5,976 bases of DNA from contig NATF01000049.1 of assembly GCA_002085205.1 (NCBI GenBank), positions 1 to 5,976 on the forward strand, read 5' to 3'. The stretch's first letter is position 1. Every line of letters begins with the position of its first letter. The position numbers and the translations under genes are program-made. The notes under the pieces were generated by a model, which was not told the DNA's origin, ran no database searches, and saw only the letters and a program-made list of their open reading frames with translations. The stretch comes from Candidatus Cloacimonas sp. 4484_275 (lineage in GTDB: Bacteria > Cloacimonadota > Cloacimonadia > Cloacimonadales > TCS61). Shown here one piece after another: positions 1 through 5,976 of the stretch.

Positions 1-2529
1 GCTTACATCAACGAAATGAATAAGTATAAATTGGATATTTTTGAAATTTCCGGTTTTCCGTTTTGGTTTCAGGAAGGTCTTCCCGAATTTGAATCCGTCG
101 GCGGAAAAAGTGTTTATAACAATATGTTTATTCAGGATTTGGTGATAAATGACAAGATTTATGATTTAAGTAAAATCGGTAATTTTTATGCGTATCGGGA
201 AGGCGAATCTTTTCTCAATTTTGTTTGCGAAAAATACGGCAGACAAACCGTAATGGATTTGTTTTACGCTACTCGAATAGCCACGACAATGGATGCCGCT
301 TCCAAAAAAGTTTTCGATATGGATTTTGACGAAATTCAGGATAAATGGAAAATATATCTGAAAAAGAAATATTTTCCGCTTATTAATAAATATGAAGTGC
401 CGACGGAAGTTTTTTACCGACTAACGGACCATAAAAAAGACGGTTCTTTCATCAATTGTGCACCCAGATTTTCTCCGTTGGAAGATAACGACGAATTTTT
501 GTATTTTTCCAATAAAAAGTTAAAAACCGATATTTGGAAAGCTTCGATTTTGGAAGAAATAAAACGACCGGAAAAGATTGTTAACGGCGAAACCACAGGA
601 AAATTTGAGGAGTTTCATTTTCAAAGAAACAATGTGAGCTGGTTTCCGGACGGCGAGAGTTTTGCTTTCGCTTCCAAAACGACGACCGGCGATAAAATTT
701 ATGTAATGAATTTTCACACAAAGAATATCTATATTTATGAAATTGATTCGGGGAAAATATCGCCTGTTACTTCCGATGATTTTTTCGATTTTCAGCCTCG
801 TTGGTCTCCCGATGATGAAAAGATTGTTTTTGCTTCGGAAAGAAATATAGTGGAAAATAACGCTGAAAGTAGTCATATCTTTGGCGACCTTTCTTCCGAT
901 ATTTTTTATTATGACTTGAACAGTCGAGAATTTTATCAGGTAACAAATGACGATTTTAACAATGATTCGCCTTTTTGGGACAGCACCGGTCAACAAATTA
1001 TTTTTATCTCCGAAAAAGACAGCGTGAGAAATTTTGAAGTGATAAACACGGAAAAAGGCAGACGAGCTCAAATTACCAAAACACTCAGCGGAGTTTTTGC
1101 CGGCGATATCGATTGCAATAACGAATATTTGATTTTTTCCTGCTTTTTCAACGAAGGTTGGGATATTTATTGTAAAAACGAACCTTTGAGAAATTTGAAA
1201 TATTATGAATATCATCAGCCGGAAAAATATGCTGTAAACGGGAATTTCACCGAACTGTTTAAGATCGACAGATATAAAAGATACGGCAAAGTCAAAAGAA
1301 AATTCAAAAAAGAATTACCGACTACCCGTTATAAAAATTATACCACTTTCGATTTCGGAAATTATGCGAAAAACGACAGTCTGAATAAAGAATACAACAG
1401 GAAGTTGGACGAAAAACCAAAAAAAGAAAAAGTTCCCGTAATCAAACCTTACAAAGCGAAGTTTTTTCTGGACGGCCTTTGGGGAGGAATGGCATATTCC
1501 AGTACCGGCGAAACTTACGGGCAAATAAATTTTAGTTTGAGCGATTTGATGGGAAATCATCTCATCGGCACTTATATCGGTATTACCAGAGAACTGAAAA
1601 ATTCCGATTTTATTCTGAATTATCTTTATCTTGCCCGAAGAATAGATTACGGATTCGGCGGATTTTATCTAAACAACGAAACAATTTACAAAATATATTA
1701 TTCCGATGGCTCCGATCCGGATTATTACAGAGAAAAAGAGCGCGATTACGGTGTTTATACAATTTTGCGTTATCCTTTCAGCAGATTTTGGCGAATCGAT
1801 TTGGAAAACACCTTTTACAAACACGAAAGCAGATATGATTGGTGGGATGCGGAACATAACGGTTGGATTGAAAGTTGGATGCCGCCTGAAATCAGCTCTT
1901 ATTTTCAAATTGATGATTTGAAAAGTCAGGAGCTTGTTTACTCTCCGCAAATAAACATAGTGCACGACAATGCGATTTACGGCGAAGTGGGACCAATTTC
2001 CGGTTGGCGCGGATTTGCCATCATTAACCGCAATTTTTCCAAATCGAATAACTATTCCGTCTTTTATCTGGATGTGAGAAACTATCTGTTTTTTGCCAAA
2101 AGATATTCTTTTGCGGCTCGACTGCTGGCCGGAATCGTTTTTGGCGGCGATACTTCGCAAAATTTCGGAATGGAATATTATAACGGAGTTCGCGGAGTAG
2201 AAGAGGATTTGCAAGGAAAGAAAAAAGTTGCTTTGAATTATGAATTCAGGTTTCCTTTTGTGGATAATCTGCAAATCGTTTTTCCGCTTCCGCTTTGGTT
2301 CCAAAGAATCAGAGGAAGCGCTTTTGTGGATGTCGGCGCAATTTGGGACGAGAACAATAAATTACAGTTGATAGACAACGGAACTTTGCGCGATATGAAG
2401 CTGGGTTTCGGAGCCGGTCCGCGCGTAAATCTCGGTTATTTTGTTTTGAAATTGGATGTTAGTTGGAGCACAAACTTAAAATCAGTCGGTAAACCGGTTT
2501 TGTATTTCAGTTTAATGGAAGATTTTTAA
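1..2529 (+). CDS. Outer-membrane protein: peptidase MA-like domain, TolB/PD40 beta-propeller and BamA-like barrel (5' partial)
   Basis: The frame is open from base 1 (AYINE precedes the first ATG at 16), so the true start is probably upstream; residue numbers here count from that ATG. Residues 14-25 (FPFWFQEGLPEF) match the WFxEGL segment that supplies the third zinc ligand (Glu20) in gluzincin 'peptidase MA-like' domains; the HExxH would lie before the window. Residues ~50-125 continue that helical domain. From ~149 to ~395 there are about five TolB-like propeller blades (RFSP near 151, WFPDGE at 209, WSPDDE at 263, FWDSTG at 320). A basic, charged linker covers ~395-480. Residues ~482-837 form a Bac_surface_Ag/BamA-type barrel with a VRG loop-6 motif (Arg726), FVDVGAIW around Asp772, and a C-terminal Phe typical of barrel insertion signals. 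It ends in three tandem in-frame stops (TAATAATAA). It is probably anchored in the outer membrane with the other domains periplasmic. Substrate and catalytic activity cannot be judged without the N-terminus. Confidence 0.85.
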   Translation, partial: AYINEMNKYKLDIFEISGFPFWFQEGLPEFESVGGKSVYNNMFIQDLVINDKIYDLSKIGNFYAYREGESFLNFVCEKYGRQTVMDLFYATRIATTMDAASKKVFDMDFDEIQDKWKIYLKKKYFPLINKYEVPTEVFYRLTDHKKDGSFINCAPRFSPLEDNDEFLYFSNKKLKTDIWKASILEEIKRPEKIVNGETTGKFEEFHFQRNNVSWFPDGESFAFASKTTTGDKIYVMNFHTKNIYIYEIDSGKISPVTSDDFFDFQPRWSPDDEKIVFASERNIVENNAESSHIFGDLSSDIFYYDLNSREFYQVTNDDFNNDSPFWDSTGQQIIFISEKDSVRNFEVINTEKGRRAQITKTLSGVFAGDIDCNNEYLIFSCFFNEGWDIYCKNEPLRNLKYYEYHQPEKYAVNGNFTELFKIDRYKRYGKVKRKFKKELPTTRYKNYTTFDFGNYAKNDSLNKEYNRKLDEKPKKEKVPVIKPYKAKFFLDGLWGGMAYSSTGETYGQINFSLSDLMGNHLIGTYIGITRELKNSDFILNYLYLARRIDYGFGGFYLNNETIYKIYYSDGSDPDYYREKERDYGVYTILRYPFSRFWRIDLENTFYKHESRYDWWDAEHNGWIESWMPPEISSYFQIDDLKSQELVYSPQINIVHDNAIYGEVGPISGWRGFAIINRNFSKSNNYSVFYLDVRNYLFFAKRYSFAARLLAGIVFGGDTSQNFGMEYYNGVRGVEEDLQGKKKVALNYEFRFPFVDNLQIVFPLPLWFQRIRGSAFVDVGAIWDENNKLQLIDNGTLRDMKLGFGAGPRVNLGYFVLKLDVSWSTNLKSVGKPVLYFSLMEDF

Positions 2530-2560
2530 TAATAAAAACGGATAAACGAAATAAAAATAT

Positions 2561-2599
2561 CGGCGACGAATTTCCGAAAAATCTTTTAATTCGTCGCCG
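2561..2599. terminator. 12-bp hairpin between convergent units, probable terminator
   Basis: CGGCGACGAATT (2561-2572) is exactly complementary to AATTCGTCGCCG (2588-2599), separated by a 15-base loop. On the minus strand the stem is followed by ATATTTTTATTT, a fair U-rich tract. On the plus strand the following bases are GAAAAATATTT, a poorer one. It sits 31 bases after the stop of the plus-strand membrane protein gene and downstream of the minus-strand operon, so it may end both. If it ends the minus operon, that transcript would run antisense through the tRNA gene. The loop is longer than in classical intrinsic terminators. Confidence 0.6.
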
Positions 2600-2608
2600 G
2601 AAAAATAT

Positions 2609-2637
2609 TTGACAGTTAAGGCTTCTTAAAAAGTTTA
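2609..2637 (+). promoter_or_regulatory. Probable sigma70-type promoter of tRNA-Gln
   Basis: A perfect -35 hexamer TTGACA lies at 2609-2614. A 17-base spacer leads to AGTTTA at 2632-2637, only a weak match to TATAAT. Transcription would start near 2644, a few bases before the tRNA 5' end at 2650, which fits a tRNA promoter with a very short leader. The -35 is clear; the -10 assignment is an inference. Confidence 0.4.
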
Positions 2638-2649
2638 GTTCTCGAATTC

Positions 2650-2723
2650 TGGGGTGTCGTCTAACGGTAGGACAGCGGATTCTGGTTCCGTATGTGAGGG
2701 TTCGATTCCTTCCACCCCAGCCA
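2650..2723 (+). tRNA. tRNA-Gln (anticodon CUG), CCA encoded
   Basis: A full cloverleaf can be drawn. The acceptor stem is TGGGGTG (2650-2656) with CACCCCA (2713-2719). The D arm pairs GTC (2659-2661) with GAC (2671-2673) around a loop containing GG. The anticodon stem GCGGA (2675-2679) pairs with TCCGT (2687-2691) with one G-U. The loop TTCTGGT gives anticodon CTG at 2682-2684, reading CAG. The variable region is 4 bases. The T arm is GAGGG, TTCGATT, CCTTC (2696-2712). The discriminator is G2720 and the CCA tail is genomically encoded at 2721-2723. U1-A72 and G73 are typical glutamine-tRNA identity features. It stands alone between the two convergent protein-coding units; a T-rich TTTATTT follows directly. 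Confidence 0.97.
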
Positions 2724-2765
2724 TTTATTTATCGTGTTAAATTCGGGAAAACAGTGAATGAAATA

Positions 2766-3848
2766 CTAAAGTTTTGAATTTACTCCCAAAGATTTTCCCA
2801 CTTCCAAAATGTTTGCAAGCACAATATCGGAAATTTCCACGAATTCTTTTTGTTCGTTTTCCCGTTTGAATTCTTTTTCTCCGTGAATGGAAATTTTTTG
2901 TTGTCCTTCCGCTTTCTCCGAATTATGGAGAATGGAAATTAGGGAATCGAGAGCATTTTTGAATTCATCTAAAGGAATAAACGCTTCGATGTTGATTGCT
3001 CCGAGAAAATGACAAACATTCGCCGGTTCATTCGGTTTTCCGTACACAAAAGGTCCAAAGGCTCCGCCGGAGAGAATTCCGGTTAAAATTTCCACTATCA
3101 TTGCCAAACCGTAACCTTTGTGTCCGCCGGTTTCTTCCGTTGCTCCTCCGAGCGGTAACAAACCGCCGCCGAGTTTGTTTTTCACATTGTTCAAAACCAA
3201 ACCGGGATCGTCTGTGGGATGTCCGGTGGTATCCGTAGCCCAAAAATCCGGAATTTTTTTTCCTTGTCGGTCGTAAACTTCTAATTTTCCGCGAGGAACC
3301 GTGCTTGTTGCCATATCGAGTAAAAAAGGAATTTCCTTATTGGAAGGCGCCGCCACCGAAATCGGATTTGTTCCCAAAAGAGCGTTTTTCCCATAAGTGG
3401 GAACAACCAGAGGAAATGAATTTGTCATGGAAATTCCGATTAAATTTTCCCTCAAAGCCATCATGGAATAATAACCGGCAATTCCGTAATGGTTTGAATT
3501 TCTAATGGCGGCAAAAGCGACATTATTTTTTTTCGCTTTTTCTATTACCAATTTCATAACTTTGTAAGTAACCGGCTGACCCAAACCATCGTTGCCGGAA
3601 ACCAAAAGAGTATTATTTGTTTCTTTAAGAATTTCGAAATTTGCTTTCGGTTTCATCACTCCTTTTTTTATGCCGTCCGTGTATCTTTTTAAGCGAGCGA
3701 CTCCGTGTGAGGCAATTCCTCTTTTATCCGAAGAAATCAAGACATCCGCCGTTATTTTTGCGTCCTCTTCGCTCATTCCCGATTTTACGAAACATTCCGT
3801 TACAAATTTTTCCAAATTTTTAACTTTAATTTTTTTAAAATTAGGCAT
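2766..3848 (-). CDS. LDH2/MDH2-family NAD(P)-dependent 2-hydroxyacid dehydrogenase, probable malate dehydrogenase
   Basis: This 360-residue protein has the full length and motif order of the LDH2 (malate/L-lactate/ureidoglycolate dehydrogenase) family, unrelated in fold to classical Rossmann-type MDH. Visible motifs are GIASHGVARL at 45-54, NSNHYGIAGYY at 117-127 with the catalytic His120, LGTNPISVAAP at 158-168, LDMATSTVPRGKLEVY at 177-192 (cofactor and substrate contacts), and GGHKGYGLAMIVEILTGILS at 241-260. The C-terminal IHGEKEFKRENE matches the family's 'PGE' tail. Family members act on malate, lactate, sulfolactate, ureidoglycolate or diketogulonate, and sequence reading alone does not fix the substrate. 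Being the last gene of an operon headed by isocitrate dehydrogenase favours malate/oxaloacetate. The ATG is supported by AAGGAG six bases upstream (3855-3860). It has no signal peptide, so it should be cytoplasmic. It ends with TAG. Confidence 0.9.
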   Translation of the reverse strand: MPNFKKIKVKNLEKFVTECFVKSGMSEEDAKITADVLISSDKRGIASHGVARLKRYTDGIKKGVMKPKANFEILKETNNTLLVSGNDGLGQPVTYKVMKLVIEKAKKNNVAFAAIRNSNHYGIAGYYSMMALRENLIGISMTNSFPLVVPTYGKNALLGTNPISVAAPSNKEIPFLLDMATSTVPRGKLEVYDRQGKKIPDFWATDTTGHPTDDPGLVLNNVKNKLGGGLLPLGGATEETGGHKGYGLAMIVEILTGILSGGAFGPFVYGKPNEPANVCHFLGAINIEAFIPLDEFKNALDSLISILHNSEKAEGQQKISIHGEKEFKRENEQKEFVEISDIVLANILEVGKSLGVNSKL

Positions 3849-3854
3849 ACTTAA

Positions 3855-3860
3855 CTCCTT
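3855..3860 (-). promoter_or_regulatory. Ribosome binding site of the LDH2-family gene
   Basis: AAGGAG on the minus strand, six bases before the ATG at 3848. It fixes the start of the dehydrogenase and shows independent translation after the 62-base gap from the TPR gene. No terminator hairpin is seen in that AT-rich gap, so co-transcription is likely. Confidence 0.7.
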
Positions 3861-3910
3861 AAAATTTTTGTTAATAATTCAAATAAATCAAAATACGGTT
3901 CACATTGATT

Positions 3911-4582
3911 TTAAATATCGGGAACATTTGCCAGCAATTCCACTTTTTGCAACGCTTTTTTGTGACCCGGATTCATTTTTAAGACTTTACGAAATGTTTG
4001 CAGCGCTTTGAACATCTCGTGATTTCCCATATAAGATAAGCCGAGATGATAATGAGCGGCTACATGATCGGGATTTTCATCAATCAGTCTTTTGAATGCT
4101 TCGATGGCTTTGTCGTATTGCCTTTTGGCTTTATAAGCGATTGCTCTGTGATAACTTACGATGGAAGGTTCACACGAAATATCCAAAAGTTTGGAATATT
4201 CGGCAATGCTTTCGTCGTCTTTTCCAATGTGATAATAACATAATCCGAGCCAATTATGTGCCATGTAAAGATCTGTGTCGAGTTTGGTAAGTTTTTTGAA
4301 TATTTTGATTGCTTTGGCAAAATGCGCCGCGCGATAATGAGCAACTCCCAAACGGTAGTAAGCATAACTGTAATGCGGTTTTAACCTCAGAACTTTTTCA
4401 TACTCCACAATCGATTTCTTAATTTTCCCCACAAGATAATAAAGGTTTGCCAAACTCATTCGCGCCGCAATGTTATCAATATCTCGTTTTAAGATTTCTT
4501 CATAAATTTCAATTGCCTTTTTCAATTTGGATTCCATCTTGTATTCGGAAGCCATTTTTTCCAATTCGGCGATTGTCTTCAT
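3911..4582 (-). CDS. Tetratricopeptide repeat (TPR) protein
   Basis: The protein has 223 residues and consists almost entirely of about six TPR units, roughly at 5-38, 39-72, 74-106, 107-141, 142-174 and 175-209. They show the usual spacing of small and aromatic positions (LANLYYLVGK, YYRLGVAHYRAAH, WLGLCYYHIGKDDESIAEY, HYHLGLSYMGNHEMFKALQTF). There is no signal peptide, transmembrane segment or catalytic domain, so it is most likely a cytoplasmic protein-protein interaction adaptor. The start is well supported: AGGAGG lies five bases upstream of the ATG. Its gene begins 17 bases after the isocitrate dehydrogenase stop and ends 62 bases before the LDH2-family dehydrogenase, so it appears to be the middle gene of the same operon. 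Its function is not recognisable; a role linked to the flanking enzymes is only an inference from position. Confidence 0.9.
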   Translation of the reverse strand: MKTIAELEKMASEYKMESKLKKAIEIYEEILKRDIDNIAARMSLANLYYLVGKIKKSIVEYEKVLRLKPHYSYAYYRLGVAHYRAAHFAKAIKIFKKLTKLDTDLYMAHNWLGLCYYHIGKDDESIAEYSKLLDISCEPSIVSYHRAIAYKAKRQYDKAIEAFKRLIDENPDHVAAHYHLGLSYMGNHEMFKALQTFRKVLKMNPGHKKALQKVELLANVPDI

Positions 4583-4587
4583 TCCTT

Positions 4588-4593
4588 CCTCCT
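4588..4593 (-). promoter_or_regulatory. Strong Shine-Dalgarno site of the TPR gene
   Basis: AGGAGG on the minus strand with a five-base spacer (AAGGA) to the ATG at 4582. It lies in the 17-base gap after the isocitrate dehydrogenase stop codon (4600-4602), consistent with co-transcription and possible translational coupling. Confidence 0.75.
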
Positions 4594-4599
4594 GATAAA

Positions 4600-5865
4600 T
4601 TACATATTTTCGATTATCTTATTTCCGAATTCGGAAGTTCGAAGTCGGGTGGCATTTTCCATTTGTCGTTCCAAATCATAGGTTACGGTTTTGTTGGAAA
4701 TGGTGGTTTCGATGGATTTTTCGATTAAATCCGCAGCCTCGTTCCAACCGAGAAATCTCAACATCATTACGCCCGACAAAATTAAACTGCTTGGATTTAC
4801 TTTATCCATTCCGGTATATTTTGGAGCGGTTCCGTGAGTTGCTTCAAATAAAGCGATTTCATCACCAATATTTGCTCCCGGTGCTAAACCGAGTCCGCCG
4901 ACCTGAGCCGCACAAGCGTCGGAAAGATAATCTCCGTTTAAATTCGGAGTGGCAATCACGCTGTATTCATCCGGTCTTAACAAAATTTGTTGGAACATTT
5001 GGTCGGCAATTCTATCTTTAATCAAAATTTTATTTTTGGGCATTTTGCCGTCGAATTTTTGCCACAATTCCTGCTCCGTGATAATTTTTTCTCTATATTC
5101 GCTTTTGGCAAGTTCGTAACCCCAATCCCGAAAAGCGCCTTCCGTGAATTTCATAATATTACCTTTGTGAACAAGGGTTACGCTCGGTTTGTTTTGCTCG
5201 ATAGCATAATCGATTGCTTTGCGAACCAACCGCTTGGTTCCGCTGATTGAAATCGGTTTTATGCCTATTCCGCTGTCTGAACGAACGGATTTGTTCATCT
5301 CCTTTTTTAGGAAATCTATAATTTTTTTGGCTTCTTTCGAACTCTCGCGAAATTCAATTCCCGCATAAACATCTTCCGTGTTTTCCCTGAAAATTATTAC
5401 ATCCAGTTTTTCCGGATTTTTCACCGGACAAGGAACGCCTTTGAACCAACGAACCGGTCTTATGCAGGCATAAAGATCGAGTATTTTTCGCAAACTGACA
5501 TTAAGCGACCGGAAACTTGGCGTAATATATTTCGAGCCGCATTTAGCACATTTTGCCGGTCTTTTGCCGTTGATTCCGTTTTGCTCGGCGGCACATTCCA
5601 GACACACATATTCGAAACCTCCCACGGGAGTTGTGAGCGGACCTTTAATGGCAATTTTAAATTCTCTGATGGCATTCAAAGTATCTTTGGGCAAAATTTC
5701 ATCGTTTCCGTATTTTTTTAAAGCGGAAAGACCGGCGTGAATTTGCATCCAGACGATTTTTCTTTTTTCATAAGATTTTTTTATGGCGGCATCGATAACG
5801 GCGCGAGTAACTTTCCAAATGTCAGGTCCGATTCCGTCGCCTTCGATAAAAGGAATTATCGGCAT
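4600..5865 (-). CDS. icd: NADP-dependent isocitrate dehydrogenase with an inserted zinc-ribbon-like motif
   Basis: It oxidises isocitrate to 2-oxoglutarate and CO2 (TCA cycle). The 421 residues read from the first in-frame ATG align closely with the E. coli Icd family: IEGDGIGPDIW (7-17), KGPLTTPVGG (74-83), RSLNVSLR (119-126), IRPVRW (135-140), FRENTEDVYAGIE (159-171), LVHKGNIMKFTEGAF (231-245), NLNGDYLSDACAAQVGG (308-324), HGTAPKY (344-350). Substrate and metal residues are kept: Ser120, Asn122, Arg126, Arg136, Arg160, Tyr167, Lys234, Asp288, Asp312, Asp316. Lys349, Tyr350, Tyr396 and Arg400 correspond to the NADP-selecting residues. The oddity is ~33 extra residues at 84-117 with Cys88, Cys91, Cys106 and Cys109, directly before the RSLN loop. 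The start is uncertain: no Shine-Dalgarno is seen, and homologous residues (NGKWIIPE) are encoded upstream, as far as a TAG at 5893-5895. It is first in the icd-TPR-dehydrogenase run. Confidence 0.93.
   Translation of the reverse strand: MPIIPFIEGDGIGPDIWKVTRAVIDAAIKKSYEKRKIVWMQIHAGLSALKKYGNDEILPKDTLNAIREFKIAIKGPLTTPVGGFEYVCLECAAEQNGINGKRPAKCAKCGSKYITPSFRSLNVSLRKILDLYACIRPVRWFKGVPCPVKNPEKLDVIIFRENTEDVYAGIEFRESSKEAKKIIDFLKKEMNKSVRSDSGIGIKPISISGTKRLVRKAIDYAIEQNKPSVTLVHKGNIMKFTEGAFRDWGYELAKSEYREKIITEQELWQKFDGKMPKNKILIKDRIADQMFQQILLRPDEYSVIATPNLNGDYLSDACAAQVGGLGLAPGANIGDEIALFEATHGTAPKYTGMDKVNPSSLILSGVMMLRFLGWNEAADLIEKSIETTISNKTVTYDLERQMENATRLRTSEFGNKIIENM
5515..5616 (-). other. Zinc-ribbon-like insertion within isocitrate dehydrogenase
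   Basis: This encodes residues 84-117 of the isocitrate dehydrogenase. In E. coli-type enzymes PLTTPVGG is followed almost at once by G-I-RSLN. Here the two are separated by a segment with CLEC (88-91), 14 residues including GINGKRPAK, then CAKC (106-109) and GSKYITPSF. Two CxxC knuckles at this spacing resemble a structural zinc ribbon. The frame is continuous and the flanking motifs are intact, so this is an in-frame insertion and not a sequencing error. Metal binding is inferred. Confidence 0.75.
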
Positions 5866-5888
5866 TTCGGGAATAATCCATTTACCAT

Positions 5889-5906
5889 TTTTCTATCGAT
5901 GGAAAA
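5889..5906. repeat. 18-bp near-perfect palindrome upstream of icd
   Basis: TTTTCTATCGATGGAAAA differs from its own reverse complement at a single symmetric pair (T opposite G). It covers the in-frame TAG (5893-5895) that interrupts the upstream extension of the isocitrate dehydrogenase frame. It could be an operator for the minus-strand operon or simply a chance AT-rich palindrome. Confidence 0.4.
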
Positions 5907-5976
5907 CTTAAGAACGTGAGACTTAGGATCAAGAACAACAAAACAAAATCCATATGTGCGCTCTTTCCTAATGCTG
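5907..5976. other. Right-edge flank with no recognised gene
   Basis: No known gene or RNA is recognised. On the minus strand a 23-codon frame (5953 down to 5882) starts with ATG seven bases after AGGAAAGAG and encodes a very hydrophobic peptide beginning MDFVLLFLILSLTFL; its stop lies just before icd. A second minus frame is open from the window edge to a stop at 5856-5858 (ERTYGFCFVVLDPKSHVL...) and could be the tail of an unseen upstream gene or mere chance. A clear promoter for icd is not visible here; TTGATC near 5935 has no good -10 partner. Confidence 0.25.

Noticed and set aside
520..1215. Long minus-strand open frame (231 codons) opposite the membrane protein gene
   Set aside because: It lies wholly within the propeller-coding region, has no recognisable domain, and the plus-strand protein is clearly real; it is a shadow frame.
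1669..2304. Minus-strand open frame (211 codons) opposite the barrel region
   Set aside because: Antisense to the conserved BamA-like barrel; basic, low-order composition without known motifs.
2724..2765. Possible terminator directly after the minus-strand dehydrogenase or the tRNA
   Set aside because: No inverted repeat is present in this stretch; only T-rich bases follow the tRNA CCA.
3849..3910. Possible separate promoter or terminator in the 62-base gap between the TPR and dehydrogenase genes
   Set aside because: The gap is AT-rich but shows no hairpin and no convincing -35/-10 pair; only the Shine-Dalgarno site is clear.
3592..4011. Plus-strand open frame spanning the gap between the TPR and dehydrogenase genes
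   Set aside because: It overlaps both well-supported minus-strand genes antisense, with no ribosome site or recognisable domain.
4447..4728. Plus-strand open frame over the junction of the TPR and isocitrate dehydrogenase genes
   Set aside because: Antisense to two clear genes and without recognisable motifs.
5460..5675. Alternative minus frame across the cysteine-rich insert, considered as a sign of a frameshift in icd
   Set aside because: The main frame is uninterrupted and conserved on both sides of the insert, so no frameshift is needed.

Overview
The window looks like ordinary chromosome from an AT-rich, diderm (outer-membrane) bacterium. The Gram-negative assignment rests on a protein ending in a BamA-type beta-barrel with a C-terminal phenylalanine. 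Shine-Dalgarno sites are good (AGGAGG, AAGGAG). The mix of a peptidase-MA/TolB-propeller/barrel protein with an NADP isocitrate dehydrogenase and an LDH2-type malate dehydrogenase suggests the FCB/Cloacimonadota neighbourhood. That placement is an inference, not something the sequence proves.

Layout: (1) 1-2529, plus strand: the 3' part of a large secreted/outer-membrane protein whose N-terminus lies before the window. (2) 2530-2649: a short intergenic stretch with a 12-bp perfect hairpin and a probable tRNA promoter. (3) 2650-2723, plus strand: tRNA-Gln(CUG) with encoded CCA. (4) 2766-5865, minus strand: a three-gene run transcribed right to left, isocitrate dehydrogenase, then a small TPR protein, then an LDH2-family malate/lactate-type dehydrogenase. 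The gaps are 17 and 62 bases. (5) 5866-5976: the 5' flank of the operon, in which the isocitrate dehydrogenase reading frame is apparently broken just upstream of its first ATG.

The minus-strand run looks like a small central-carbon operon (isocitrate to 2-oxoglutarate; malate to oxaloacetate) with a TPR protein of unknown role between the two enzymes.

The most unusual item is in the isocitrate dehydrogenase. About 33 extra residues carrying a CxxC...CxxC zinc-ribbon-like motif are inserted immediately before the RSLN substrate-binding/phosphorylation loop, while all other catalytic and NADP-binding residues are kept. The second is that residues homologous to the normal N-terminus (NGKWIIPE) are encoded upstream of the ATG but are cut off by an in-frame stop at an 18-bp near-palindrome. 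No phage, CRISPR, insertion sequence or defence system is visible.
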